Below are positions 9,387 through 18,283 of a stretch of DNA of 64,000 nt, one piece after another (position 1 is the first letter of the stretch; every line of letters starts with the position of its first letter). The notes beneath the pieces are model-generated. The model saw nothing but the letters and a program-made list of their open reading frames with translations. It did no database searches and was not told the DNA's origin. A program made the translations under genes and the position numbers. Source of the DNA: Alphaproteobacteria bacterium (lineage in GTDB: Bacteria > Pseudomonadota > Alphaproteobacteria > Caulobacterales > Hyphomonadaceae); the NCBI GenBank assembly GCA_016125405.1, contig WGLW01000004.1:1-64000 (forward strand), given 5' to 3'.

Positions 9387-10262
9387 ATGAGATCAGATCG
9401 AACCGAAGACGAGTGGGCGGCGGTGCGGGCGGAGGCCGAGCGGCGGGTGCGGGCCGGGGAGGCAGCGGCGCGCGTGGCGAAAGAGCTGGGCGTGGCCATG
9501 GCCACCTTCCAGCACTGGCAGGCCGAGGATGGTTGGCGCCTGAAAGACCTGAAGCATGAGGAGCTGACCGGCGAGCCGATGCCGCAGCCGGTGTGGCTCG
9601 TGAAGAACGCCCTGCGGGGCCAGACCGGGCGCAACCCCCTGCCGGCGGACTATGTGCACCGCATGGAGTCGGCGCGGGCGCGCGTGGCGGCGCGCGAGGC
9701 CGAGCTGAAGGCGTCTCGCCGGGCGGATGCGGGCGAGGCGGGGCGGGTCGCCATGGGGGAAGCGGCGCGGCTCTATCAGGCGGGCGAGATCGGGCGGGCG
9801 AGCGAGACGGCGCGCCTGGCCGAGCGCTTCCTCAGGCTGGAGCAGCGAGTGGCGGGGACTTTTCGCGGAGGCTCGCGCGGGGGCCAGTCTTGTGGAGCGG
9901 CGGGAGGCGCGCCGACGACGGGGCTGAACGGATACATTCCGGTGCGCGCGGAAGAGCCATGCCCGCCGGGATATTCGCAACTGGAATGGGACCTGGAGAA
10001 CGATCCCGACAATCCCGACCGGACGCACCGCGACGCCGTGGCCGAGAAGCTGCGCAAGCTGATCGCGCGTCTTGAGGCCAAGCGGGACGCGACGCCGGAG
10101 GGAGAGGAGTCAGACTTTCAACAGTCAGGCGGGGACGCCGGCGCGGGCGATGCGGCGGAGGCTCTGCGGGGGCTGTCCGAAGGCGCGGAGGAAGGCGCGG
10201 CGCATCCGCTCGGGATCGCCGAAGCCGGTCTCGCGGGCGATGACGTCGATGGGGCGGGATGA
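9387..10262 (+). CDS. Hypothetical protein with N-terminal HTH-like domain
   Basis: A frame of 291 codons. Residues about 8-55 look like a helix-turn-helix (AARVAKELGVAMATFQHWQ, then GW), similar to the start of small-terminase or transposase-type DNA-binding domains. The middle is long, charged and Ala-rich (AREAELKASRR...), likely coiled-coil. A Pro/Glu-rich part (PPGYSQLEWDLENDPDNPD) and another helix follow. The last 46 codons overlap the antisense regulator gene (stop at 10125) and lose conserved character, so the natural stop may have been lost by a frameshift near 10120. Function unknown. Confidence 0.6.
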   Translation: MRSDRTEDEWAAVRAEAERRVRAGEAAARVAKELGVAMATFQHWQAEDGWRLKDLKHEELTGEPMPQPVWLVKNALRGQTGRNPLPADYVHRMESARARVAAREAELKASRRADAGEAGRVAMGEAARLYQAGEIGRASETARLAERFLRLEQRVAGTFRGGSRGGQSCGAAGGAPTTGLNGYIPVRAEEPCPPGYSQLEWDLENDPDNPDRTHRDAVAEKLRKLIARLEAKRDATPEGEESDFQQSGGDAGAGDAAEALRGLSEGAEEGAAHPLGIAEAGLAGDDVDGAG

Positions 10263-11099
10263 GCGCTCGACCTCGCCGCGCGCGGCCTCGAGGCGCAGGC
10301 GCTCGACGGCGCGGGCGGGCGTGACGCCGGTCTCCGCCGCAAAGGCGCGGGCGAAGTTGCGCGGGCTCATGCAGGCGTGTTGCGCGAGGTCGTCGACGGT
10401 GAGCGGATCGGCGAGGCGCTCGCGGGCCCAGGCGAGAAGGGAAGCGAAGCGGCCCTGCGGCTGCTCCATCTCGAGCAGGGCCGAGAACTGCGACTGGCCG
10501 CCGGGGCGCCTGTGGTAGACCACCAGCTCCTGCGCGGCGCGGCGGGCGATGGCGTCGCCCAGGTCGTCGGCGATGAGGGCGAGGGCAAGGTCGATGCCCG
10601 CCGTGATGCCGGCCGAGGTCCAGATCTTGCCGTCGCGCGTCCAGATGCAATCGGGCTCGAGGCGGACCTGCGGGTAGCGCTGGCGGAAGTCCGGCGTGCG
10701 GCCCCAGTGGGTGGTGGCGCGCTTGCCGTCGAGCAGGCCGGCGGCGGCGAGAATGTAGGCGCCCGAGCAGACCGAACAGACGCGGCGGGCGGATGTGGCC
10801 TGGGTGCGGAGGAAGCTGAGCGTGCGCTTGTCGGCCATGGCCTGTCGCGTGCCGCGTCCGCCGGCGACGATGAGGGTGTCGAGGGCGCTGCGGGGGAGCG
10901 GCCCGGCGGTGAGGCTGACGCCGGAGGAGGAGCGCACCGGGCCGGGCTGCGCTGCGATCACTTTCAGCGCATAGGGCGCCGGGCTCATGCCGCGCATCGG
11001 CATCTCGAACGCCGAGATCGGCCCCGCCGCATCCAGCAGCTGGAAGTCCTCGAAGATCAGAAACCCGACCGCGCGGGGCTTCGGTGCGGGTGAGGGCAT
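10125..11099 (-). CDS. GlxA-family transcriptional regulator (DJ-1/PfpI plus AraC HTH)
   Basis: A regulator of 324 residues. Residues about 10-180 form a DJ-1/PfpI-like domain with the nucleophile-elbow sequence VCSGAYILAAAGLLDGKRAT. Residues about 215-315 form an AraC-type double helix-turn-helix (DPLTVDDLAQHACMSPRNFA and GFGDPERMRRAFLRAFG). Members of this family sense small molecules and activate nearby catabolic genes. Its target is not evident; the divergent lipase-like gene at 11232 is one candidate. The C-terminus ends normally, so the overlap with the plus-strand frame is due to that frame. Confidence 0.92.
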   Translation of the reverse strand: MPSPAPKPRAVGFLIFEDFQLLDAAGPISAFEMPMRGMSPAPYALKVIAAQPGPVRSSSGVSLTAGPLPRSALDTLIVAGGRGTRQAMADKRTLSFLRTQATSARRVCSVCSGAYILAAAGLLDGKRATTHWGRTPDFRQRYPQVRLEPDCIWTRDGKIWTSAGITAGIDLALALIADDLGDAIARRAAQELVVYHRRPGGQSQFSALLEMEQPQGRFASLLAWARERLADPLTVDDLAQHACMSPRNFARAFAAETGVTPARAVERLRLEAARGEVERSSRPIDVIARETGFGDPERMRRAFLRAFGQPPQSLRRIARAGVPA

Positions 11100-11231
11100 G
11101 GGGTGACCTTGGCTGGAATTGCGGGAACTATGCGTTTTCAGCCACCGCCGTCAATGCGGGCCGCGGCGCCCGGTTGCGGCTGCGGGGAAAGTGGGCAAGC
11201 GTGCGCCGCTGGAGACAGAAGGGCAGGACAG

Positions 11232-12422
11232 ATGGCGCGTGCAGGGTTCGGGTTGCGTGGCTTCGCGGAGCTGGTGATGGGCGGACTGGGGCTCGCGCTG
11301 GCCGGGTGCGCCAGCGTTCCGCCGCCGTTTGCGGGGCCCGGCGATTTCTACGAGGTTCCCACACCGCTGCCGGTGGGGGCGCCGGGCGCACTGATCCGTG
11401 TGCAGCCAATTCCGTCCAGTCCGAAGGCGCCGGGGCTGACCTTCTTCCGCGTCATGTATCACTCGCGCGACACCCAGAACCGCGATGTCGCCGTGACCGG
11501 TCTGGTCGTCGCGCCGGATCATGCGCCGCCAGCGGGCGGCTGGCCGGTCGTCGCCCATGCGCACGGCACGACCGGCCTTGCCGCGCCCTGCGCGCCGAGC
11601 CGCAACGTCAATGACTATCAGGGCTTCGGCGTCGACGGCGTGATTGTGGCGACAGATTATCTGGGGCTCGGACCGCCGGGCCAGTTGCACGCCTATCTCT
11701 CCGGACCGAGCGAAGGACGGGCGATGATCGATGGTGTGCGCGCCGCCCGCAGATTGATGCGCGGCAAGACCAGCCGGCGCTGGATCGCGTCGGGCGCCTC
11801 GCAGGGCGGGCACGCCGCGCTGTTCGCGGGCGAACAGGCGCCGCGCTATGCCCCGGACCTCGATCTCGTGGCGGTGGTCGCGATCGAGCCGTCGAGCGAA
11901 GTGCTGCGGTCCTTTCCCCATGACGATGCGGGCCTGATGACGGCGGTGAACCTGATGGCGCTTTATGGACGGGCGGTGGATCATCCCACGCTGCAGCCGG
12001 ACGACTATGTGTCGCCCGCTGTCGCTGACTGGGCGAAGCAGCTTCGCTCCCTCTGTCTCGCCGATGCGGTGGCGGCTTTCCAGAAATTGCCGCCCGGCCC
12101 GGTCTGGGTGAAGGACCCGCTGACGACCGAACCTCTGCGTTCGATCATGGAAGAGAGCACGCCCGGCCGCGTGGCGACCCGCGCGCCGATCCTGCTGGTG
12201 CAGGGCGGCGCCGACGCCGTGGTCACGCCCGAGCGGACGAAGGCGTTCTTCGCGCGGGCGTGCGCGACCGGGGACACTATCGACATGCGGCTGTATCCGG
12301 ACGGCACGCACGAGACGACGCCGGGCAAGGCGAAGGCGGATATCGGCGCATGGCTGCAGGACCGGTTGGCGGGGCGCAAGGCCGCGAGCGGTTGCCCAGC
12401 AACGGCTGCTGCGTCGGGTTGA
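11232..12422 (+). CDS. Secretory-lipase-like alpha/beta hydrolase, lipoprotein
   Basis: A hydrolase of 396 residues, anchored by lipidation: signal with lipobox LAGC at about 25-28. The start at 11232 has AGGA upstream; the longer frame to 11103 has no signal. It has the alpha/beta-hydrolase fold of the secretory lipase (LIP) family: HAHGTTG near the oxyanion hole, nucleophile elbow GASQGG, Asp in QGGADAVVTPE, His in DGTHETTP. It likely cleaves esters at the cell surface or in the periplasm. A second member lies at 21421-22710. Confidence 0.85.
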   Translation: MARAGFGLRGFAELVMGGLGLALAGCASVPPPFAGPGDFYEVPTPLPVGAPGALIRVQPIPSSPKAPGLTFFRVMYHSRDTQNRDVAVTGLVVAPDHAPPAGGWPVVAHAHGTTGLAAPCAPSRNVNDYQGFGVDGVIVATDYLGLGPPGQLHAYLSGPSEGRAMIDGVRAARRLMRGKTSRRWIASGASQGGHAALFAGEQAPRYAPDLDLVAVVAIEPSSEVLRSFPHDDAGLMTAVNLMALYGRAVDHPTLQPDDYVSPAVADWAKQLRSLCLADAVAAFQKLPPGPVWVKDPLTTEPLRSIMEESTPGRVATRAPILLVQGGADAVVTPERTKAFFARACATGDTIDMRLYPDGTHETTPGKAKADIGAWLQDRLAGRKAASGCPATAAASG

Positions 12423-12523
12423 AAGGACGCGATTTGCGGCGTTGGCTGTAAACGAGGGAAGTCTGTCATTTCCGCCAGAAGCGGAATTTGCGAATACGGG
12501 GCGTCAATCGAGAGGGTCCTCCC

Positions 12524-13231
12524 ATGACTAGCAGCCCGGCGCCGTTCCGCATCGTCTTTGCGATCTATCCGGGCATGACGCATCTCGATTTCACCGGCCC
12601 GCACCAGTTCCTCTCCCGGACCCCCAACTCAGAGGTGGTGGTGGCGAGCCCTGCGGGCGGGGCGGTGGACGCCGACGGGCTCACCTTCGCCAACACGAAG
12701 GCGCTCGCCGGCGTCGAGGCGTGCGACCTGATCTGCGTGCCGGGCGGCGTGGTGGCGACGAAGATGGCGCAGGATGCGGCTTTCGTGGGCGAGATCCGCC
12801 GGCTCGGGCTGCAGGCGAAATACATCACGTCGGTGTGCACCGGCTCGCTGATCCTCGGCGCGGCGGGGCTGCTCAAGGGCAAGCGCGCGGCCTGCCACTG
12901 GGCCTGGCGCGACATGCTTCCCTTGTTCGGCGCGATTGTCGGCGAGGGGCGCGTGGTGCGCGACGGCAATGTCATCACCGGCGGCGGCGTGACGGCGGGC
13001 ATCGACTTCGCGCTGACCGTTCTTGCCGAGATCGCCGGAGAGGATACAGCCAAGGCGATCCAGCTCGGGCTTGAATACGCGCCGGCGCCGCCGTTCAATT
13101 CGGGCCGCCCGGAACTTGCGCCGCCGGAGGTGCTGGCGCGCTATCAGGCCGCGATGCAGAAGCTGATGCCGACACGCGTGGCGGAAGCCGAAGCGGCGGC
13201 GAAGATGATGCGGTCGCCTTTGGCTTCCTAG
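12524..13231 (+). CDS. DJ-1/PfpI family protein, isonitrile-hydratase-like
   Basis: A protein of 235 residues with a single DJ-1/PfpI domain. Start chosen at the ATG after GAGAGGG. The nucleophile Cys lies in VCTGSLILGAAGLLKGKRA, and the preceding strand has CVPGG. The segment YPGMTHLDFTGPHQFL is typical of the isonitrile hydratase (InhA) group, which converts isonitriles to N-substituted formamides. Unlike the gene at 10125 it has no AraC domain. A related regulator and a hydrolase sit next to it. Substrate is not proven. Confidence 0.8.
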   Translation: MTSSPAPFRIVFAIYPGMTHLDFTGPHQFLSRTPNSEVVVASPAGGAVDADGLTFANTKALAGVEACDLICVPGGVVATKMAQDAAFVGEIRRLGLQAKYITSVCTGSLILGAAGLLKGKRAACHWAWRDMLPLFGAIVGEGRVVRDGNVITGGGVTAGIDFALTVLAEIAGEDTAKAIQLGLEYAPAPPFNSGRPELAPPEVLARYQAAMQKLMPTRVAEAEAAAKMMRSPLAS

Positions 13232-13238
13232 CCTGTCT

Positions 13239-13320
13239 GGACCCCGGCCTTCGCCGGGGACTCGGCCGATAGATATCCGCCCGATACGCGCAATCGCGTC
13301 CCCGGCGAAGGCCGGGGTCC
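13239..13320. repeat. Inverted pair of the GC-rich palindromic repeat
   Basis: Two 23-base units, 13239-13261 and 13298-13320, are perfect inverted copies (core CCCCGGCCTTCGCCGGGG) separated by 36 bases. Each unit is itself near-palindromic, so the pair can form a large cruciform or RNA hairpin. It lies between two same-strand genes. Confidence 0.9.
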
Positions 13321-13398
13321 AGCTGCAAACTTGAAAACTTTCCTGCGTGTGCTCCAGTGTTCCCAAACCAGCCGGACACAGGCTGCAGGGAGCGAAAC

Positions 13399-14853
13399 AT
13401 GAAACCGGTTCATCTGCTGGGCGCCGCTGTGGCCGCCGGCATTCTTGCATTGTCCGGCTGTTCGTCGGCCACCATGGCGTCCAAGCCGGACGCGGCGACG
13501 ATTGCACCCAATCCGCCCAATGTGCTGGACGCCTATGTCGCGGCGCCCGATCCCAGCTTTGCGTGGACGGTGGCGAAGACGTTCACCGGGCCGGGCTATC
13601 ATGGCGCGGTGATCGACCTGACGTCGCAGACCTGGGAGACCAAGGCGGGGGCGGACCGGTCGGTGTGGAAGCACTGGCTGACAGTGACGGTTCCCGACAA
13701 GGCAGCCGGCGACAAGGCCTTCCTGTTCATCGGCGGCGGCGCCAACGGCAAGCCTCCGCCGGATGGGCCGAGCGCGAACATGGCGCAGATGGCGGTGGAT
13801 ACGAATTCGGTGGTCGCCGAACTCGGGCAGGTTCCCAACCAGCCGATCAGTTTCGCCGACGGCGTGCCGCGCTCGGAAGACGATCTCATCGCCTACCTGC
13901 AGGCGCGCTACGATCCGAAGACCGATCCGACCGCGCTGGCGCGGCTGCCGATGGTGAAGAGTGGCACGGCGGCGATGACGGCGGTGCAACAGTATCTCGC
14001 CAGCAAGCCGGGCGGCGACATGAAGATCAACAGCTTCGTGGTCGCGGGCGGATCGAAACGGGCGTGGACGACCTGGCTGGTGGGCCTGCTGGACAAGCGC
14101 GTGATCGGTATCATCCCGATCGTCATCAACGTGCTGGATGTCGATGCGACGACGCGGCACCACTGGGAGGCGATGGGCTATTTCTCGCCGGCGCTGGGCG
14201 ATTATGTGAACCACAAGCTGATCCCCTACGAGATCGGCAAGCCGAAGATGGAGGCGGTGAACGCCATCGAGGACCCGCTGAACTATCGCGGGCGGCCGCG
14301 CATGAAGATCCCGAAATACATCATCAACGCGGTGGGCGATGAATACTTCCCGCCGGACAACACGAAGTTCTCCTATCACCTGCTGCCGCAATCGAAACGG
14401 CTGCGCATGTTGCCGAACTCGAAACACTCGACGGCCGGCACCGATATCGGCGAGAGCATGACGGCCTGGTATGACGCGATCATCCGCGGCAAGCCCGTGC
14501 CGAACTACAGCTGGACGGTGCGCGACGACGGCGCGCTGGTGGTGAAGACCACGGGCAAGCCCTCGCAGGTGCTGCTGTGGCAGGGGACCAACCCAGAGGC
14601 GCGCGACTTCCGCGTGGATTCGATCGGCAAGGCGTTCACCTCGACACCGCTGACGGCGGGCCCGGACGGCGCCTATGTCGGCAACGTGCCCAAGCCGGCG
14701 AGCGGCTATACCGCCTATTTCGTGGAGCTGACCTATCCGACGGGCGGGAAATATCCGTTCAAGTTCACCACCGAGGTCTATGTGAAACCCGACACGCTGC
14801 CCTACAAATGGGAGGATGCGCGGCCGATCACGGCGCCCGATACGTCGAAATAG
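13399..14853 (+). CDS. PhoPQ-activated pathogenicity-related family protein (PqaA-like)
   Basis: A protein of 484 residues with a lipoprotein signal (lipobox LSGC) and GGGAG before the ATG at 13399. It matches the PqaA family: YHWLTVTVPD-like start region (here WKHWLTVTVP), a strand-turn with FIGGGANG, the nucleophile elbow AGGSKRAWTTWL, IPIVINVLD, and the segment GDEYFPPDNTKF. These proteins have an alpha/beta-hydrolase fold and act outside the cytoplasm; the substrate is not known. It is flanked upstream by the inverted repeat pair, so it probably has its own promoter. Confidence 0.88.
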   Translation: MKPVHLLGAAVAAGILALSGCSSATMASKPDAATIAPNPPNVLDAYVAAPDPSFAWTVAKTFTGPGYHGAVIDLTSQTWETKAGADRSVWKHWLTVTVPDKAAGDKAFLFIGGGANGKPPPDGPSANMAQMAVDTNSVVAELGQVPNQPISFADGVPRSEDDLIAYLQARYDPKTDPTALARLPMVKSGTAAMTAVQQYLASKPGGDMKINSFVVAGGSKRAWTTWLVGLLDKRVIGIIPIVINVLDVDATTRHHWEAMGYFSPALGDYVNHKLIPYEIGKPKMEAVNAIEDPLNYRGRPRMKIPKYIINAVGDEYFPPDNTKFSYHLLPQSKRLRMLPNSKHSTAGTDIGESMTAWYDAIIRGKPVPNYSWTVRDDGALVVKTTGKPSQVLLWQGTNPEARDFRVDSIGKAFTSTPLTAGPDGAYVGNVPKPASGYTAYFVELTYPTGGKYPFKFTTEVYVKPDTLPYKWEDARPITAPDTSK

Positions 14854-14899
14854 CGGCGCGGCGAAGCAGGCAGGCGCTGGCGCGTGCAGGGGACAGGCG

Positions 14900-15274
14900 A
14901 TGACGCCGCATCAGCAGGCGGAACAGGAGCTGACGGCGTTCGGGCTCGGCCTGCCGGAGACCGACATGGCGCCGGGCTGGGGCGTCACGCGCTACATGCG
15001 CGTGGCGGGCAAGGGCTTCTGCGTGTTCGGCGCGAAGGACGAGCCGGAGGACGCGCTGACCCTCATCGTCAAGCTGCCCGTTGCCGCAGAGATGGTCTCG
15101 CAGCTCTATTTTGTGCGCGAGGCGAAGGGCTGGCAGAAGCAGCACGACTGGGTGACGGCGCATTTCGGACCGGACGACGACATCCTCGCCGAGCTCGACA
15201 CGCTGAAGGCCTGGATGAAGCAGAGCTACATCGCCATGGCGCCCAAGCGGCTGGGCAAGCTGATCGCGCCGTGA
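14900..15274 (+). CDS. MmcQ/YjbR family protein
   Basis: A protein of 124 residues. The ATG at 14900 has AGGGGACAGG upstream. It has the compact CyaY-like fold pattern of the MmcQ/YjbR family: GWGVTRYMRVAGKGFCVFG, VKLPVAAEM, and an end helix KAWMKQSYIAMAPKRL. Family members are small, probably DNA-binding or nucleic-acid-associated proteins of unclear role. It may be cotranscribed with the gene before it (46-base gap). Confidence 0.78.
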   Translation: MTPHQQAEQELTAFGLGLPETDMAPGWGVTRYMRVAGKGFCVFGAKDEPEDALTLIVKLPVAAEMVSQLYFVREAKGWQKQHDWVTAHFGPDDDILAELDTLKAWMKQSYIAMAPKRLGKLIAP

Positions 15275-15284
15275 GGGGCGGGGA

Positions 15285-16400
15285 CTACGCCGCCTCTCTC
15301 GGGCGCGGGCCGACATAGACCGAGGCGGGGCGGACGAGGCGGCCGGTGGCGAGCTGTTCGCGGGCGTGGGCGATCCAGCCGAGAACGCGGCCGCAGGCGA
15401 AGAGGCAGGTGAAGCTGCCGCGCGGGATGGCGAGCGCCTCGAGCAACAGGGCGGTGTAGTACTCGACATTGGTTTCGAGCTTGCGGCTAGGCTTGTTGGC
15501 GGCGAGGCGCGCGAGGATCACTGTCTCGATCGATTGGGCGAGCGCGAGGCGGCCGGACGTGGCGGGGAGGCTGGAGACGGCGCGGCGCAGCACGTCGGCG
15601 CGTGGGTCGCGGATGCGGTAGACACGGTGGCCGAAGCCCATCAGCCGGTCGCCGCGGTCCAGCGCCGCTGTGATCCAGGCTTCGGCGTTGGCGGGCGAGC
15701 CGATGGCGTCGAGCATATCGAGCGCCGGGCCGGGCGCGCCGCCATGCAGCGGGCCCTTGAGGGCGCTGAGCGCGGCGATGACCGCCGAGCCGAGACCGGC
15801 GCGCGTGGAGGCGACGGCGCGGGCGACAAAGGTCGAGGCGTTGAGGCCGTGGTCGCACGTGGTGACCATGTAGGCGTCAAGCGCGGCGGCTTCTGCGGGC
15901 GCGGGATCGGCGCCGCGCATCATGCGAAGGAGGTCGTGCGCGTGGCCGAGCGCGGGATTGGGCGCGACGGCGGGATGGCCCGCGCGCAGGCGGGCGATGG
16001 CGGCGGTGGCGACGGCGGTCGTGGCGGCGAGGTCGATGGCGGTTGCAAGATCGTCGCCATCCGGGGACATGGCCAGCGCGGCGCGGACGCCCTCGACATC
16101 GCCCAGCCGGGCAAGGTCGGGCAGGTGAGCCTCAAGGCGCTTGAAGGCGGCGGCGCGGGCGGCGCCGAGATCGCGGGCGAGGGTTTCAGCGTCGGGCTCT
16201 GGCGTGAAGAAGCCGGACCAGAGAAGGGCGGCGGCCTGCTCGTAGGTGTAGCGGGCGGCGAGGTCGCCGACATCGTGACCGCGGATGATCAGGCGGCCGT
16301 TGGCGCCGTCGACATCGGAGAGAACGGTCTCGGCGGCGACCACTTTCTCAAGGCCCGCATCCACGCCTTTATCCACGCTGGCGACTGTTCCTGCACTCAT
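15285..16400 (-). CDS. Citrate synthase family protein (citrate or 2-methylcitrate synthase-like)
   Basis: A protein of 371 residues, starting at the ATG with GAGGAG upstream rather than at 16478. It condenses an acyl-CoA with an oxo-acid. Active-site His lie in KGPLHGGAPG and GFGHRVYRIRDPRA. The acidic residue is Glu, in ETNVEYYTALLLEA, where most citrate synthases have Asp (NVD). The C-terminal RLVRPASVYVGP binds substrate carboxylate. It is divergent from a cupin gene and a second, HTH-fused paralogue, and the 110-base gap probably holds both promoters. Substrate cannot be told from sequence alone. Confidence 0.88.
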   Translation of the reverse strand: MSAGTVASVDKGVDAGLEKVVAAETVLSDVDGANGRLIIRGHDVGDLAARYTYEQAAALLWSGFFTPEPDAETLARDLGAARAAAFKRLEAHLPDLARLGDVEGVRAALAMSPDGDDLATAIDLAATTAVATAAIARLRAGHPAVAPNPALGHAHDLLRMMRGADPAPAEAAALDAYMVTTCDHGLNASTFVARAVASTRAGLGSAVIAALSALKGPLHGGAPGPALDMLDAIGSPANAEAWITAALDRGDRLMGFGHRVYRIRDPRADVLRRAVSSLPATSGRLALAQSIETVILARLAANKPSRKLETNVEYYTALLLEALAIPRGSFTCLFACGRVLGWIAHAREQLATGRLVRPASVYVGPRPREAA

Positions 16401-16510
16401 GGCCTGCTCCTCACATTGACGGGAAAGAGATGGCGGTTCAGGCTGGTATTGGTCAAGATTGATCAATTCAATCAACATAACGGGCGGCGCGGCCCGGAAC
16501 GGAGGCGTGA

Positions 16511-17053
16511 GTGCTCAAGAACCGGCATGTGATGACGGCCTCGGACATCGCCGCGCGCCTGCAGACGTTTTCGCATCCGTGGAACGGCAAGTCGGAAATG
16601 CGCGGCGTGCAGATGGCGCCGGTGCTGGGCCTGACGCGGCTTGGCGTCAACTTCATCCGCATCGCGCCAGGCAAGGAAGCCTATGTGAGCCACGCCCACC
16701 AGCGCGAGGAGGAGTGGGTCTATATTCTCGAAGGTGAAGCGATTGCCGTGATCGACGACGAGGAGGTGCGCGTCGAGCCGGGCGACTTCATCGCCTATCC
16801 CGCGCCGCAGCCGGTGCATCACCTGAAGAATGCGGGGCGCACGGATCTCGTCTGCCTGATGGGCGGCGAACAACTTCTCGTGGATGTGATCGATTTCCCG
16901 ACGCAGAAGAAGCGCATGGTCTGGGTGGATGGACGGGCGACCGCCTACCCGCTGGCCTCAGGCGAAGACCCGTTTGCGCCGAAACCGCCCAAGCCGCCAA
17001 GGCCGCCACGAAAATCCGCGAAGGCGTCCGCGAAACCGGCGCGCAAGAAATGA
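16511..17053 (+). CDS. Cupin-domain protein
   Basis: A protein of 180 residues. GTG at 16511 is preceded by GGAGG at the right distance; ATG 16532 is the alternative. A single cupin barrel spans about 45-130, with metal-binding motif 1 SHAHQREEEWVYILEG and motif 2 GDFIAYPAPQPVHHL. The tail (about 150-180) is rich in Lys/Pro/Ala and probably disordered. It overlaps the following citrate-synthase paralogue by four bases (ATGA), so the two are translated together. It may act on or sense a small carboxylate. The true ligand is unknown. Confidence 0.82.
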   Translation: MLKNRHVMTASDIAARLQTFSHPWNGKSEMRGVQMAPVLGLTRLGVNFIRIAPGKEAYVSHAHQREEEWVYILEGEAIAVIDDEEVRVEPGDFIAYPAPQPVHHLKNAGRTDLVCLMGGEQLLVDVIDFPTQKKRMVWVDGRATAYPLASGEDPFAPKPPKPPRPPRKSAKASAKPARKK

Positions 17054-18195
17054 CACCCGGCGCCGACTGGATTCCGGTGGAGGATGCACTGGCGGCGCTG
17101 AACGTGCGGCGCCAGACGCTCTACGCCTATGTCAGCCGCGGCCTGATCCGCGCGCATCCGGACGACGACGATCCGCGACGCAGCCTTTATTCAGGACACG
17201 ATATTCGCGGTCTCTCAGGTCGTCGGCGCGGCGCGCGCAAGCGGGCGGAAGTGGCGGCGGGCGCCATCGCCTGGGGCGAGCCGGTTCTCGAAAGCGCGAT
17301 CTCCACTGTGCGCGACGGCGAACTGATCCTGCGCGGCCGGTCGATCGATACGCTGGCGGCGAAGGCGACGCTGGAGGATGTGGCGGAGCTGCTGTGGGGC
17401 GGCGTGGCTGAGACACCGGCCGCGCGCACGGATGTGGCGGTGAAGGGCGCAAGCGCCAAGGCGCGGGCGTTCGCCTATCTCGCGGCGCGGGCGGGCGAGG
17501 ATGCGCCGAGCCTTGGCCGCTCTCCGGCGGCGTTGCGAACCGAAGCCTGGGGGCTGTTGTCGGGGTTCGCGGATGCGCTGACGGGCGAGAAGCGGGCTGG
17601 GCTGCTTCACCTGCGCGTGGCGAAGGCCTGGAAGCTGGATGCGCGGCGCGCGGACCTGGTGCGGCGCGTGCTGGTGCTGCAGAGCGACCATGAGCTGAAC
17701 GCCTCGACATTCGCCGTGCGGATTGCGGCCTCAACTGGCGCGTCGCTTGCCGGATGCGCGTTGGCGGGACTGGCGACGCTGTCGGGTCCGCTGCATGGCG
17801 AGGCGCCGGCGCGGTCGCTGGCGCAACTGGATGTGCTGCTGGCGGCGCCGGATGCGGCGGCGCAGGCGCGCGAGATGCTGGCGCGCGGTGAGCGGTTCGC
17901 GGGCTTCCGTCATCCGCTCTATCCCGATGGCGATGTGCGCGCGCGCAATCTCCTGAAAGCGATGAAGCCGAAGGGCGCGCTGGCGCGTGCGCTGAAGGCG
18001 ATGGAGCAGGCGACGGGCGATGCGCCCAACTGCGATGCGGCGCTGGCGGCGCTGACCCGCGATCTCGGCCTCGCGGACGATGCGCCCTATGTGCTGTTCG
18101 CACTCTCGCGCATGACCGGCTGGCTGGCCCACGCAATGGAACAGCGCGAGACCGGACGGCTTATAAGGCCGCGCGCGAAGTATGTGGGAGCGTGA
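17050..18195 (+). CDS. Citrate-synthase-like protein with N-terminal HTH
   Basis: A protein of 381 residues. Residues 6-60 form a MerR/excisionase-like helix-turn-helix (VEDALAALNVRRQTLYAYVS, RGLIRAH). From about 75 it follows citrate synthase: SGPLHGEAP with the first His, GFRHPLYPDGDVRA with the second, PNCDAALAAL with the Asp, and RLIRPRAKYVG. The usual GFGH is GFRH, and the protein has short loops, so activity may be low or altered. HTH-fused citrate synthases are a known domain combination paired with a second synthase gene, as here. Heteromer formation or a regulatory role is inferred. Confidence 0.82.
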   Translation: MTPGADWIPVEDALAALNVRRQTLYAYVSRGLIRAHPDDDDPRRSLYSGHDIRGLSGRRRGARKRAEVAAGAIAWGEPVLESAISTVRDGELILRGRSIDTLAAKATLEDVAELLWGGVAETPAARTDVAVKGASAKARAFAYLAARAGEDAPSLGRSPAALRTEAWGLLSGFADALTGEKRAGLLHLRVAKAWKLDARRADLVRRVLVLQSDHELNASTFAVRIAASTGASLAGCALAGLATLSGPLHGEAPARSLAQLDVLLAAPDAAAQAREMLARGERFAGFRHPLYPDGDVRARNLLKAMKPKGALARALKAMEQATGDAPNCDAALAALTRDLGLADDAPYVLFALSRMTGWLAHAMEQRETGRLIRPRAKYVGA

Positions 18196-18206
18196 CGGTC
18201 GGCACT

Positions 18207-18229
18207 GGGCCCCGGCCTTCGCCGGGGAC
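18207..18229. repeat. GC-rich palindromic repeat unit
   Basis: GGGCCCCGGCCTTCGCCGGG plus GAC, one base different from the unit at 13239. With the opposite-facing partial unit at 18615-18630 it brackets the small gene 18284-18586. Confidence 0.9.
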
Positions 18230-18283
18230 GCGGCCTGAAAATCCAGTTATAGCCTCACGTACAAAGTTTGGGGATGTGAAGGC

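Noticed and set aside
15366-16532. A 388-codon plus-strand frame across the citrate synthase gene
   Set aside because: Gly/Ala-rich shadow with no family pattern; the minus strand has all synthase motifs.
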